Below, piece after piece: positions 1 through 8,744 of a DNA stretch of 54,356 nucleotides. The notes beneath the pieces were generated by a model. The model worked only from the letters and a program-made list of their open reading frames with translations, had not been told where the DNA came from and ran no database searches. This DNA is from Phycisphaerales bacterium. GTDB lineage: Bacteria > Planctomycetota > Phycisphaerae > Phycisphaerales > UBA1924. The translations under genes were made by a program, and so were the position numbers. The DNA lies in the NCBI GenBank assembly GCA_017640485.1, contig JAEPQP010000005.1:1-54356 (forward strand). Direction: 5' to 3'. Within the stretch, counting starts at the first letter, position 1, and each line of letters opens with the position of its first letter.

Positions 1-239
1 CCAGTGGGGATCCGACCCGAGGCCCAATCGTCCCATTCCCAGATGTGCCGATCCGTGCCACAGATCCCGACTTTCTGGATCTTGATCCGGACCTCGCGCG
101 GACCCGGTACTGGGATCGGACGATCATCGACGAGCTGGAGTTCTGGTCCCGCGTGGTGCTTGATCAAGCCTCGCATCGTCCCGTTCTGGGATGGTGCGGT
201 CGCGGGAGCGTCGTCTTGCTGCGTGGTGGTCTGGGTCAT
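1..239 (-). CDS. tdh: L-threonine 3-dehydrogenase, N-terminal part, cut by window edge
   Basis: Reading the minus strand from an ATG at 239 gives about 79 codons that stay open to the window edge. The segment [18 protein letters not shown] is followed by a [15 protein letters not shown] stretch. This matches the start of zinc-dependent threonine dehydrogenase, where the Cys of CGTD is the catalytic zinc ligand and the H-I-x-x-W-D pattern follows. The enzyme oxidises L-threonine to 2-amino-3-ketobutyrate in the cytoplasm and usually works with Kbl. An alternative start is the ATG at 176, which fits the usual family N-terminus better; the 21 residues before it are Thr/Ala/Gln-rich. The gene diverges from the secretion operon. 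The family call is firm, the exact start is not. Confidence 0.85.
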   Translation of the reverse strand, partial: MTQTTTQQDDAPATAPSQNGTMRGLIKHHAGPELQLVDDRPIPVPGPREVRIKIQKVGICGTDRHIWEWDDWASGRIPT

Positions 240-314
240 CAAAAGGTCTCACAAGCGGATCGGGTGGGAAATCTTTGAAAAACAGGCATTCTCAGCGCGA
301 TTCCTGCGTTCTCC

Positions 315-332
315 TGATTGGTGGTCCAATCA
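315..332. promoter_or_regulatory. Inverted repeat TGATTGG-TGGT-CCAATCA
   Basis: Perfect 7-bp arms flank a 4-base loop in the 243-bp region between the divergent tdh and gspF genes. It has no T tract on either side, so an operator is more likely than a terminator. A second repeat with the same CCAAT/ATTGG core lies at 409-430. Confidence 0.35.
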
Positions 333-349
333 GTTCTGAAGCGGACTAT

Positions 350-380
350 TTGTGCCCTGTCGCCGTGAATATCGTATACA
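350..380 (+). promoter_or_regulatory. Possible sigma70-type promoter of the secretion operon
   Basis: TTGTGC (350-355) and TATACA (375-380) are separated by 19 bases, about 100 bases before gspF. The spacing is long and the -35 match is partial, so this is only a candidate. It lies between the two CCAAT-core inverted repeats. Confidence 0.25.
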
Positions 381-408
381 GTTGCCCCCCGCAAGCCGCC
401 GATGTTGA

Positions 409-430
409 ACCAATGGGACTCCACATTGGT
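409..430. promoter_or_regulatory. Inverted repeat ACCAATG-N8-CATTGGT
   Basis: Perfect 7-bp arms are separated by 8 bases, about 50 bp before the gspF start and downstream of the candidate promoter. The core is shared with the repeat at 315-332. A paired operator for one regulator is an inference. Confidence 0.35.
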
Positions 431-482
431 ATAGATCGATGGTCCACACCGTTATCGACCCTCTGAAGGGGTCTTCCAGAGC

Positions 483-1682
483 ATGTCCAGAGCAAACATC
501 AACAGCTCATTCTTCTATATCGCCAACAAGTCCAGTGGTGGCAAGGCTTTCGGTGTGCGCACCGCTCGCTCCCAACGCGCCCTGGGCGCGGCGCTCCGCA
601 AGGACCGCCAGATCCTTGTCAAGACCTGGAAACTCCCGGATTGGGCATCCAACGAACAGGACATGTCCCTCAAAGACCACGCGGAGTTCGACGCACAGCT
701 CGCACAACTCCTCGAGCGAGGGGTCCCGCTGACCGAAGCACTCGAGGTCGCTTCAACTGTCGTCGGATCAGCGAACGAGGACCGCATCCTGCGGCTCCGC
801 ACGCTCGTGGCTCAGGGGACCAGTTTCAGTGATGCGTGCGCTCAGGTTGGGAGCTTCGACGAAGTGACCTGTGCCGTGTACAAGGCGGCGGAGAAAACGG
901 GCGATCTCGCCGGCGCGTGTGCGCAGTTGTCGATCGGCGCCAAGCGCCGTCTGGAAGTGTCGGGGAAAGCCGCGACGCTGATGATCTATCCCTGCATCGT
1001 CCTCGCGATCGCGTTTATCGCCGGCCTCGTCATGATGACCCTTGTTGTTCCCACGATCGGTGAATCCATGGCCAGCTCCGGGATCGAGGTCCCGACCTTC
1101 ACCAAGATCCTTGTGACAGCCGGGAGCTTCCTCCGCGCCAACATCATCATCCTCATCGGAGTGATCGTGGTGACTGTTGTCGTGATGTTCCTCTGGAGGA
1201 GCACCGTCGGAAAGCTCGCGGTCTCATTGACCCGCAACATGCCCTTTGTCCGAGATGTGGTGCTCGAGCAGGAACTCACCCGCTTCTTCTCCGTCATGGG
1301 ATCCATGACACGATCCGGGATTGTCCTGAGCGATGCGATCGCTGTATCCAGCGGCGTGATCGGACACCCCAAACTCAGCAAAGATCTCCAGCGTCTTCAG
1401 CTCCGCTTGATCGAGGGCGGGATCTTCCGCACGCTCATCGAGCAGGTCTCGGCGCTCCCGCTCGCGACCCGGAAACTCCTCGTCGCGGCTGACCAAGCCG
1501 GGGACCTCGAATCCGCGTTCGATTCGCTCGCGAAGGACCACGCAAAGAATGTTGACAAGAAAACAGCTCGGCTCATGGCGCTGCTCGAGCCCGTGCTGAT
1601 CGTGATCCTGTTCCTGATCGTGGGAACGATGATCCTCGCGATCATGCTCCCGATGATGAACATGACCGGATCGGTCTTATAA
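483..1682 (+). CDS. gspF: Type II secretion inner-membrane platform protein GspF
   Basis: A 399-residue protein of the T2SF/PilC family, the polytopic platform that couples the cytoplasmic GspE ATPase to pseudopilus assembly. Two repeated cytoplasmic helical domains are visible: roughly residues 65-165, with the motif GVPLTEALEVASTVV, and 265-370, with SGIVLSDAIAV. Each is followed by hydrophobic helices, near 165-190, 215-240 and 370-395. The C-terminus ends in the usual Met/Leu-rich membrane helix. The length is normal. The ATG has a GAAGGGG-like stretch upstream. It is the first gene of the operon. The gspE ATPase, normally adjacent, is not present upstream; a divergent tdh gene is there instead. 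Confidence 0.9.
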   Translation: MSRANINSSFFYIANKSSGGKAFGVRTARSQRALGAALRKDRQILVKTWKLPDWASNEQDMSLKDHAEFDAQLAQLLERGVPLTEALEVASTVVGSANEDRILRLRTLVAQGTSFSDACAQVGSFDEVTCAVYKAAEKTGDLAGACAQLSIGAKRRLEVSGKAATLMIYPCIVLAIAFIAGLVMMTLVVPTIGESMASSGIEVPTFTKILVTAGSFLRANIIILIGVIVVTVVVMFLWRSTVGKLAVSLTRNMPFVRDVVLEQELTRFFSVMGSMTRSGIVLSDAIAVSSGVIGHPKLSKDLQRLQLRLIEGGIFRTLIEQVSALPLATRKLLVAADQAGDLESAFDSLAKDHAKNVDKKTARLMALLEPVLIVILFLIVGTMILAIMLPMMNMTGSVL

Positions 1683-1779
1683 TGATTCAGACAGAACCAT
1701 CGCCGAGCTTTCCGATGCTCGGTGTTCAAAACCCACGCAACACACGCTCATTTGAAGCGTTGAACCTTTGGAGTCCATC

Positions 1780-2205
1780 ATGACCACACCACACGCACAC
1801 CCAATGTCTCGCCGCCCAATCGCGCGTCCCGGCTTCTCGTTGATCGAACTCACCGCGGTGCTGGTGATCCTCGGACTCCTCATGGCGGGCGCCGCGGTCG
1901 CGGTCCCGAGCCAGATCAAGAAAGCACGCATCAAGGTCACCAAGACCTCGATGAAGACGATCAAAACCCAGATCGAGTCGTACCGCGCCGAGAACGCAGG
2001 AACTCCGCCTGCGACACTCTCCGCGCTGATCCCCTCGTTCATGGAACCCGGCGCAGATACCGATGCGTTCGAAGAGCCGTTCTACTACCTCCCCACTCCA
2101 GGCTCAACCCACGAGTACGAACTCCGCTCGTCTGGTCCAGATCGAGAGATGGGCACCGAGGACGACATCAACCTATGGACAATGGATGTGACCAAAGCCA
2201 ACTAA
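1780..2205 (+). CDS. gspG: Major pseudopilin GspG
   Basis: A 141-residue prepilin-like protein. The N-terminus carries the cleavage and methylation motif RPG|FSLIEL, with Gly at -1, Phe at +1 and Glu at +5, followed by a 20-residue hydrophobic helix. The C-terminal part has SSGPDREMGTEDDINLW, which corresponds to the calcium-binding loop of GspG and separates it from type IV pilins. GspG polymerises into the pseudopilus that pushes substrates through the outer-membrane secretin. I chose the ATG at 1780 because GGAG lies 6 bases before it; an in-frame TTG at 1768 overlaps that site. The gap after gspF is about 100 bp. Confidence 0.92.
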   Translation: MTTPHAHPMSRRPIARPGFSLIELTAVLVILGLLMAGAAVAVPSQIKKARIKVTKTSMKTIKTQIESYRAENAGTPPATLSALIPSFMEPGADTDAFEEPFYYLPTPGSTHEYELRSSGPDREMGTEDDINLWTMDVTKAN

Positions 2206-2232
2206 TCCGACCGATCCGAAAGCGATCTCCTG

Positions 2233-2862
2233 ATGTACACCACCACTGCACCAACCCAATCCCGCACCCGCCCAACGGGCTCTCGCGGATCGGGAGCAAC
2301 TGGTCGTGTGCCTGGGAGGCGCGGCGCGACATTGATCGAAGCGGTCCTCGCGACCGTCCTGCTCGGCATGGTCGCGGCGACACTCGCCAGCGCCGTCTCG
2401 TACATGAACGCGTCGCAGCGGCGCATGCAGCAGCGGCTCGGAGCCGCGGAGCTTGCGAATCGGTTGATGCTCCAGTACATGGACGATCAGGACGCGATGC
2501 CGAGCAAGTCGCTCCCGATCGAATACGACATGGACCTGTTCCGCTGGACACTCGATGTCGAGCCCGTGCAGTTTGAGATGTCGCAGCCACCACCCGAATC
2601 GGATGCCAACGACATCGGTTCGGGGATCAACTTCGATCGCATCCGTCTCGTCTCGATCCGTGTCTGGCTCAGCGAAGACTCGGGTGGCGCCCGAGGCTTC
2701 TCCACCGAGCTCCCCAACTCCCAGCTCACGCGACTGATCGACCCGCTCGCGTTCTCCAATCCGGACTCGCTCCAAACCATGATCGATTCCCCCGGCGGGA
2801 TGGAACGGCTCTTTGAACGACTCATGCAACTCGACTCCACATCTGGAGGCGCCGCGCCATGA
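2233..2862 (+). CDS. gspI: Minor pseudopilin, GspI-like
   Basis: The prepilin motif RRG|ATLIEAVLA has Gly at -1 and Glu at +5, followed by a hydrophobic helix. The rest is a roughly 160-residue periplasmic domain with an acidic, Pro-rich segment in the middle. From the ATG at 2233 the leader would be 31 residues, long for this family. A GTG at 2308, preceded by GGGAG, would give a six-residue leader and may be the true start. Position between gspG and a GspJ-like gene supports the GspI call, although sequence alone does not exclude GspH. It overlaps the next gene by four bases (ATGA), so translation is probably coupled. Confidence 0.7.
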   Translation: MYTTTAPTQSRTRPTGSRGSGATGRVPGRRGATLIEAVLATVLLGMVAATLASAVSYMNASQRRMQQRLGAAELANRLMLQYMDDQDAMPSKSLPIEYDMDLFRWTLDVEPVQFEMSQPPPESDANDIGSGINFDRIRLVSIRVWLSEDSGGARGFSTELPNSQLTRLIDPLAFSNPDSLQTMIDSPGGMERLFERLMQLDSTSGGAAP

Positions 2863-3968
2863 GCACTTCAGCCCGTTCAAACCAGTCTACTCGCGCGTTC
2901 ACGCTTGTGGAGCTCACGCTCGCGATCGTGGTCGCGTCGCTCGTGATGCTCGGCGTCACAGGAGTCTTTGCCGCGGCGCGCAGCATGGATCGGATCTTCT
3001 CAAATCAGTATGAGAACTCCACGCAGCTCAACATCGCGCAGATGACGATCCGCCGAGCGTTACTCTCGCTGCAGATCGAAGAGGATCAGCGCGTCAATCC
3101 GAATGATTCAGCCGGGGTCAACACCGAGGCCGCGGGAGAGATCGAGCCGCGCCCAAGGATCATCCTCGAAACGGACCCGATCTTCGACAACTATCCGGGT
3201 GAGTGGAAACCACAGCGCCTCGAAGTGGTCCTCTCCGCACCCCCGATCGCGCTGAACATGGCGACCAAAGCCGCGGCGTGGGCGCGGATCAACGACCGCG
3301 ACGCGGACTCGCTGGACTTCTCCTCGACCGATGCATCCGGAGGGATCCTCCGGTCAGTATTTGAACTGCGTCCCGACGGCAGCCGTGAAGCGATCATGCG
3401 CCGCGTGGGGATCATGGATCCGGATCAAGAAGCCGACGAGCGGTACCTCCAGTCTTTACAGGCGCTCCAGTCTGGACGAGCCGTGGAGGGATGGACGCTC
3501 TGGTGGCGACCGATTCTCTACACTGAGAGTTTGTACCTCCGCGATGGAGGGATCCCGCTCGAAGACACGGCGGGGACTGAAGACGAGATCCGCTTCCGTC
3601 TCGCGGGCGCGATCCCGCTGGTCAGCGACATCGACCTGTGCTCGTGGACGGTCTACAAGAGCGACGAGAAGATCAACGAATACGAAGCGCTCTCCATGAG
3701 CAGTCTCCCGGCGTATGCCGAGTTCGAGCTGCTGCTCAACAGCGACCAATACGCGACCTGGATGTTCGAGATCGACTGGGTGCTCGGCGAGGATCCGCTC
3801 GAACTGAGCGAGGATGATGATGCTGCAGCGGTCAACGGCGAAGACGCCGACGGCAACAACGGGGCCGGTGGCGGAAACAACCAGAACGACAACGGGCGCC
3901 CAGGAGGTGGAGTTCGTGTCCCGAACCCAAACAACCAGAACAACATGGGGAGCAGAGGGGAATCCTAA
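2859..3968 (+). CDS. gspJ: Minor pseudopilin, GspJ-like
   Basis: A 369-residue protein starting with a short basic leader, then TRA|FTLVEL with Glu at +5 and a hydrophobic helix of about 20 residues. The residue before the expected cleavage point is Ala, where prepilin peptidase normally requires Gly. The protein is longer than a typical GspJ of about 200 residues. It has a Trp-rich central domain (residues about 190-315) and a low-complexity Asp/Gly/Asn tail (about 320-369). Within the pseudopilus tip complex GspJ binds GspI and GspK, which agrees with the gene order. The start overlaps the stop of the preceding gene. Confidence 0.7.
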   Translation: MSTSARSNQSTRAFTLVELTLAIVVASLVMLGVTGVFAAARSMDRIFSNQYENSTQLNIAQMTIRRALLSLQIEEDQRVNPNDSAGVNTEAAGEIEPRPRIILETDPIFDNYPGEWKPQRLEVVLSAPPIALNMATKAAAWARINDRDADSLDFSSTDASGGILRSVFELRPDGSREAIMRRVGIMDPDQEADERYLQSLQALQSGRAVEGWTLWWRPILYTESLYLRDGGIPLEDTAGTEDEIRFRLAGAIPLVSDIDLCSWTVYKSDEKINEYEALSMSSLPAYAEFELLLNSDQYATWMFEIDWVLGEDPLELSEDDDAAAVNGEDADGNNGAGGGNNQNDNGRPGGGVRVPNPNNQNNMGSRGES

Positions 3969-3974
3969 CCAACC

Positions 3975-4859
3975 ATGACGATCGCACCGATCCATCCAAG
4001 AGCATCGACTACGCAGTCCCGCACGCGCGGGTTTGTGATGCCCATCATCATCCTGCTGATGGTGGTGGTCGGGTTGACGATCTCGTTGTCGCTCAGACGG
4101 CTGTCTGCTCAGCAGCTCGTCGTCGCGAGACAGGTCAGCGCGTACTACGAGCACCATTCTGGACGCGGACTCCAAGAAGCGATCGGCGCTTGGCTCAGAC
4201 AACAGAACGGCCGCGAGCTCGACGAGGTCCTTGAGCCCAACACGGGCAAAGCGATGGACATCATCCTCTCCGATGGATCCGTCGTCTCGATCTCGCTCTT
4301 TGATGCGCAGGGAACCATGCTCTCGGATCTCTCCAGCGTCGGGGTCAATCAGATCGACGAAGTGGGACTCTCACTCCAGATCCTCTCGCGGAATGTCGGC
4401 ACCGAGGAGTACATGCAGTACACCCGCCCGTTCGGACCATCGGGGGTGAGTGTCCACACCGCTCCGGAGATTGTGCTCCGATCGATCGGGGAATCGGTCG
4501 CCGAGGGGAAGGGGATCCGGTTTGCGGATGACATCAAACTCATCCGAGACTCTGGAGAGCGGATCACACGCCAGATGCTCGTCGAGTCCGCAACCCGCGC
4601 CGGCGTCAACTCCGAACAACGAGCAGCGATCCTCAGACGATTCTCGACCGATGTGCAGATCTGGGGGGTCGTCGTCGAGGTCCGAGGCGGCCGCGGATTG
4701 AGCAAAGGGCGTTTATTGGCCCGATACGGGGGGATCACCCGCATCCGATCCAACACCGGACGGCGATCCGCAAGCAATGCAATGGAAATTGGTGCGTTCT
4801 ATACATGGAAAGACCTCGGTATCGACAGTCAGAGCATCGATCCAGCCGATCTGTACTAA
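3975..4859 (+). CDS. gspK: Minor pseudopilin, GspK-like
   Basis: A 294-residue protein with a basic leader and the motif TRG|FVMPIIILLMVV. It keeps Gly at -1 but lacks Glu at +5, the hallmark of GspK, which caps the pseudopilus tip and need not pack against a preceding subunit. After the helix comes SAYYEHHSGRGLQEAIGAWL and a soluble domain of about 240 residues. It begins six bases after the GspJ-like stop. It is somewhat shorter than proteobacterial GspK (about 320). The identification rests on the missing Glu5 and on gene order. Confidence 0.7.
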   Translation: MTIAPIHPRASTTQSRTRGFVMPIIILLMVVVGLTISLSLRRLSAQQLVVARQVSAYYEHHSGRGLQEAIGAWLRQQNGRELDEVLEPNTGKAMDIILSDGSVVSISLFDAQGTMLSDLSSVGVNQIDEVGLSLQILSRNVGTEEYMQYTRPFGPSGVSVHTAPEIVLRSIGESVAEGKGIRFADDIKLIRDSGERITRQMLVESATRAGVNSEQRAAILRRFSTDVQIWGVVVEVRGGRGLSKGRLLARYGGITRIRSNTGRRSASNAMEIGAFYTWKDLGIDSQSIDPADLY

Positions 4860-4947
4860 AGCAAATGCGTATCCTGATACAGCCGATGGGTATGGTCCCT
4901 TCGGTTGATCCGGAATCGCTGGATTCAGTGAAAGAGTGAGTTCATCA

Positions 4948-5814
4948 ATGAGTGCGATTATCTCAAGAACCAAAGCGAAACGACTGACACTCGTCTACCA
5001 AGCCGCGGCCGTTGTCTGCGTGCTCGGAGGAGTCGCCGTCGGAGTTATCGGACTCCCCGAATCCTCCGCGATTGCTAAAATCAATGATGTCTCGCAGAAT
5101 CCGATCCCTTCGAACCCGGTCCTGCCATCGGGGACCACTGAGACAACACCGACCAGCACCCCACCGACCTTCAAAGCACGCATCGAACCCGCCGGGATCG
5201 CGGCACGACTGAGTCTCCTCGATAACGCACCACGCGTGACATCCGTTCCAGAAGTGGTGACCACCGAGGACAATGAGGTTGAGTATGTTGAGGATTCGAC
5301 AGAAGGAATGCTCGCAAAGCGCGTCCGCTACACAGGATACATCAGCGACTCGAACAACCCGCTCGCGTTCATCCGGATCGATGGAACGCAGCGCATTGTC
5401 CCTCAGGGCGGGATCGCTCAAGCGGGATCAATGAGCATGGATGATCTAACGATCACCACCGTTCGGCCGCAGTTCATCATGGTTTCCGATGGGAATGTCG
5501 AGGACCGGATCATGCTCGCGGACAAGATCGGTTCTGCGAGCACGATATCCAGCGAGTCAATCGAAGCCGCACCGGTCCGTCTCACAGAAGCGGATATCGT
5601 GCTGACTCCAGAAGAGCTCGCGTCACTCGAGGGGCTCTCCCCTCGCGAGCGCGGGCTTCGTGAACGGATGCTCAAGCGATCCAAGCTCGGCCGCGAGGTT
5701 CAACAGAAACCGATGGAGCCATTGGCATCGTTCCGTGCAGGCCTCGGCGCGCGTGATCGACCTGCGAATGCTCAATCAGAGAACTCGAGAGCACAACCCA
5801 ATCGGAACGATTGA
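4948..5814 (+). CDS. GspC/PilP-like inner-membrane linker protein
   Basis: A 288-residue bitopic protein: a short basic cytoplasmic end, one transmembrane helix at about residues 15-38, a Pro/Thr-rich linker (45-80) and a periplasmic beta domain. The segment RVRYTGYISD with FIRIDGTQRIVPQGG (about 120-155) looks like the HR domain of GspC or the PilP fold, which links the inner-membrane platform to the secretin. The C-terminal 80 residues are charged, with an LSPRERGLRERML helix. I prefer the ATG at 4948 over the GTG at 4936, whose bases overlap a possible ribosome site. No PDZ or second domain typical of proteobacterial GspC is visible. Confidence 0.55.
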   Translation: MSAIISRTKAKRLTLVYQAAAVVCVLGGVAVGVIGLPESSAIAKINDVSQNPIPSNPVLPSGTTETTPTSTPPTFKARIEPAGIAARLSLLDNAPRVTSVPEVVTTEDNEVEYVEDSTEGMLAKRVRYTGYISDSNNPLAFIRIDGTQRIVPQGGIAQAGSMSMDDLTITTVRPQFIMVSDGNVEDRIMLADKIGSASTISSESIEAAPVRLTEADIVLTPEELASLEGLSPRERGLRERMLKRSKLGREVQQKPMEPLASFRAGLGARDRPANAQSENSRAQPNRND

Positions 5815-5877
5815 TTTCCATCACGCCCCCAACGGGTACGTCCAGCACACTCCTCCCCAGCACCACGAGCATCATCC

Positions 5878-7467
5878 TTGAGTGACCGAATCTGTTATCT
5901 CGAACGCACCGACCGGGGGCTCTCGCTCGACGGGATCCGTCTGATCGGCGCACACAGCGATGATCAATGGCGATCAACCGTCCGGGGCACCCCCGATGCA
6001 GTGCTCGAGATGGTCGACGACGCCGCGGTCTGGATCAGACAACGGCTCAAAGCCGGGGGTGGGACTTCGAAGTCACTCCCGATCCTCTGTCTGGACACCG
6101 ATGGCGCCGTCTGCACATGGACCAAGCCGGAGGATACGAGTCCCGAGATGATCTCCGCCGCGATCGAGCAGCTCGAATCCGACCAGGATGACGACGCTTT
6201 GGAGGGCGCGAACCACTCCACGATGGGTGAGCGGTTCCCGAACCTCCCGCTCGAAGTGCACTACCAGCCGCTGAGCGACGAACAGACTTCCGAAGGCTCT
6301 CGACGGGCGGTCATCGCGACCCCGGATGTCCCCGCTCGATTGCTGATCGACGAGCTCGACTCGATGGGGATCCGGATCGGACGCGTCGAGAACTTGTGGA
6401 CCTTCGTCGCTCGTGCGTGGGATCCCGGCGCCCGCACCAATACCTCAACCAGAGGATCTCAGCGTGTCGTCACGACGGATGATCCGGTGTGTGCGTGTGT
6501 TGTGCTCGATTCGACACGCGACCGGATGGTGTGGACTTGGTCCAAAGAAGGCGAACTCATCGCGGCTGGATCGATGCGTGTTGGTCACAGCGCCCACGGC
6601 CCGACACTGCACGAGAGCGATCTCTCCAGACTCTGCGCGGATTGGATCGGATGGGCATCACAGATCGGTGTCTCCCCGCTGCGGATCGTGATGGTGACCC
6701 CAGAACCGAATCAGGACATTGATCCGGATGACGACTCCGGAACCCAAGGTGCTCATCAAGGACTCGATCGGGCGCAGATCGCGCGGGTATTCTCGACCCA
6801 CTGGCCGACGGCGACTACGGATCTGATCCATGAAGCGGACCCGATCCAGAAAACACTCCGCGTGGCGCTCGAAGCGGAAGAATCCAATCGATCCACCAGC
6901 ACTTCATTCTCATCGCTCACCAATCGACCCGGCCGATCACACAGAGCGATGTACCGATGGGCGAGTCTCGCGCTCATCCTCGGCGGCGCGGCGATCGGGT
7001 GGACCGGATGGACCCTCTACAGTCGGGGCTTGGAAACGGCTCAACAAGCCAAGGATGTTCGCTCACAGATGGTTGAGCAGATCATGACGCTGCAGCCACC
7101 ACTCTCGCCTGAGAGTCTCCGTATTCCAACAGTCGAACTCCAAGCTCGACTCAACAAGCTCCGTACTGAAACCGGACCGATGCAGGTCACGCCGACTAAA
7201 CCGATTCTTGAGGAACTCGAAACGATCTCCTTTGTACTCGGGATGTCGGGTATCGAGATCGATTCGATCCAGCTCACCCATACGCTTGCGAAACTCAAAA
7301 TCCGTGTTGACGAGGATGATCTCTCGCTCGCAGAACAAATCAACGAGTCACTCCGTTCAATCCAGGGATCAACTCTCCAGTGGCGTCCACAGCCTGAGCT
7401 TGTGAAACGCGGGAACAAAATCGAAGCTTCCTTCACCGCTGTCTGGGACGCAGGGAGCAGTTCATGA
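5878..7467 (+). CDS. gspL: GspL-like assembly platform protein (actin-like domain plus periplasmic domain)
   Basis: A 529-residue protein. Residues 1-340 form a cytoplasmic domain with no signal peptide, resembling the actin-like half of GspL or PilM. One transmembrane helix lies near residues 360-378 (ASLALILGGAAIGWTG). A coiled-coil segment and a ferredoxin-like periplasmic domain (about 420-525) follow, as in GspL or PilN. GspL recruits the GspE ATPase and pairs with GspM, and the next gene is GspM-like. The reading frame starts at a TTG with a weak ribosome site; no in-frame ATG is near. It overlaps the following gene by four bases (ATGA). Confidence 0.65.
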   Translation: MSDRICYLERTDRGLSLDGIRLIGAHSDDQWRSTVRGTPDAVLEMVDDAAVWIRQRLKAGGGTSKSLPILCLDTDGAVCTWTKPEDTSPEMISAAIEQLESDQDDDALEGANHSTMGERFPNLPLEVHYQPLSDEQTSEGSRRAVIATPDVPARLLIDELDSMGIRIGRVENLWTFVARAWDPGARTNTSTRGSQRVVTTDDPVCACVVLDSTRDRMVWTWSKEGELIAAGSMRVGHSAHGPTLHESDLSRLCADWIGWASQIGVSPLRIVMVTPEPNQDIDPDDDSGTQGAHQGLDRAQIARVFSTHWPTATTDLIHEADPIQKTLRVALEAEESNRSTSTSFSSLTNRPGRSHRAMYRWASLALILGGAAIGWTGWTLYSRGLETAQQAKDVRSQMVEQIMTLQPPLSPESLRIPTVELQARLNKLRTETGPMQVTPTKPILEELETISFVLGMSGIEIDSIQLTHTLAKLKIRVDEDDLSLAEQINESLRSIQGSTLQWRPQPELVKRGNKIEASFTAVWDAGSSS

Positions 7468-8039
7468 GTACTCTGGATAGCCAAGCCAGGCTTAGCGCCG
7501 ACGATCGCTACGAGCTCGCATCCCGCGCGATGATGCACGAGCGTCGATCGCGCCCAGCTCATCTAGTTGCGTTTGGGGTTCTGGTCTTCGTTATTGCATT
7601 GCTTTTCCTCGCGTTTGCGTGGAGACACAACTCCGCCGCAGAATCCAAGCTCTTATCGAATAGTGTCGCGGCTATCAATGTCGAGCAGATGATGGATCAG
7701 ATCAACCAGCTCGAACTTGCACTGCTCGAGAATCCAGAAGACGACATCTTCCAACCCATCCCCGACATCCTCACCCGCATCACACGCATCGGTGAGCAGG
7801 TCGGGCTTCAGAATCCCATCGGTCTGCCGCGGAACACACCCCCACGCACAGAGGGGTCCGCTCGATTGATGAGTTATCCCTACACCGTTCGCGATCAATC
7901 GCTGGAGTTGATCCTCGAGTGGATCCAGCAAACACAAGAACAGATCCCAGGCTTGCAAGCGCGGGAAGTGACCATCAATCTCAATGCCCAGAGTTGGGTC
8001 GTGAAGGTCACGCTGACCCGATACGAGCGGATCCAGTAA
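7464..8039 (+). CDS. gspM: GspM/PilO-like assembly platform protein
   Basis: A 191-residue bitopic protein with a basic cytoplasmic N-terminus, one transmembrane helix (residues about 34-52, FGVLVFVIALLFLAF), a short coiled coil (70-95) and a small ferredoxin-like periplasmic domain at the end. This plan is shared by GspM and PilO, partners of GspL and PilN. It overlaps the GspL-like stop by four bases. Sequence conservation in this family is low, so the assignment relies on topology, size and position. Confidence 0.6.
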   Translation: MSTLDSQARLSADDRYELASRAMMHERRSRPAHLVAFGVLVFVIALLFLAFAWRHNSAAESKLLSNSVAAINVEQMMDQINQLELALLENPEDDIFQPIPDILTRITRIGEQVGLQNPIGLPRNTPPRTEGSARLMSYPYTVRDQSLELILEWIQQTQEQIPGLQAREVTINLNAQSWVVKVTLTRYERIQ

Positions 8040-8089
8040 ACCGAGTACACCCGAAAGCCAATCCCAGAGCCTGACCAAGGAGTCTCCCT

Positions 8090-8731
8090 GTGACGACCCA
8101 GAACCCTAGACCAACCATGACTCTCCTCGCTCTTGCATCTTCCGGTGCTGTGCTGCTCGGTAGTTTCGCCGTGGGATGCTCTTCGAGCAGTTCACGCGAT
8201 CGAGCCGTGCAGCAGGATATGAATCAAGCAGAGATGCAGCGCTCTCGCGCCAAAGCGATCGAGTACTTCCAGCAAGCGTCCGAACTCCATGAGAACGGCG
8301 AGTACGACAAAGCGCTCGACAAATACCGCGAATCCATCGAGCAGGACAACACGCTCTTCGCGGCGTGGAACAATATGGGTCAGCTCTTGATGCAGCAGAA
8401 GAACTACGCCGACGCGGTCGCGGCCTACAAAATCGCATCAGACCTCCAGATCAATGATCCGCGCCCAGACTACAACATCGGTCTCGCGTACCAGACCATC
8501 GGATGGGGCAAGGAATCCTACACCCACTTCCAGCGCTCGCTCGATCGGGATCCGAACTATCTCCCCGCGATCCGCGGAGCGGTGCGCAGCGCAGAGATGC
8601 TGGGGGTCGGCGACCAACGCGTGCTCGACTTCATTCAGAACGGGCAGCTCCGCGAGACAAACGATCAGTGGCGCGAGTACTTCGATCGCCAGCGTTTCCG
8701 TGTTGAGAAACTGATCGAAGAGAACACCTGA
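8090..8731 (+). CDS. TPR-repeat lipoprotein at the end of the secretion operon
   Basis: A 213-residue protein. The hydrophobic start ends in a lipobox FAVGC, so the mature protein should be lipid-anchored. Three to four tetratricopeptide repeats follow (residues about 55-165), with motifs such as ALDKYRESIEQD and AWNNMGQLLMQQKNYADA. The GTG at 8090 has AAGGAG seven bases upstream and is well supported. Its place as last gene of the locus suggests a pilotin-like or secretin-assembly role similar to PilF/PilW. That role is inferred from context; the TPR lipoprotein call is direct. Confidence 0.75.
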   Translation: MTTQNPRPTMTLLALASSGAVLLGSFAVGCSSSSSRDRAVQQDMNQAEMQRSRAKAIEYFQQASELHENGEYDKALDKYRESIEQDNTLFAAWNNMGQLLMQQKNYADAVAAYKIASDLQINDPRPDYNIGLAYQTIGWGKESYTHFQRSLDRDPNYLPAIRGAVRSAEMLGVGDQRVLDFIQNGQLRETNDQWREYFDRQRFRVEKLIEENT

Positions 8732-8744
8732 TCACAGAAATCAA

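Noticed and set aside
3-278. Plus-strand open frame at the left edge as the end of a gene
   Set aside because: The minus strand of the same bases encodes an unmistakable threonine dehydrogenase start with CGTD, so the plus frame is a shadow.
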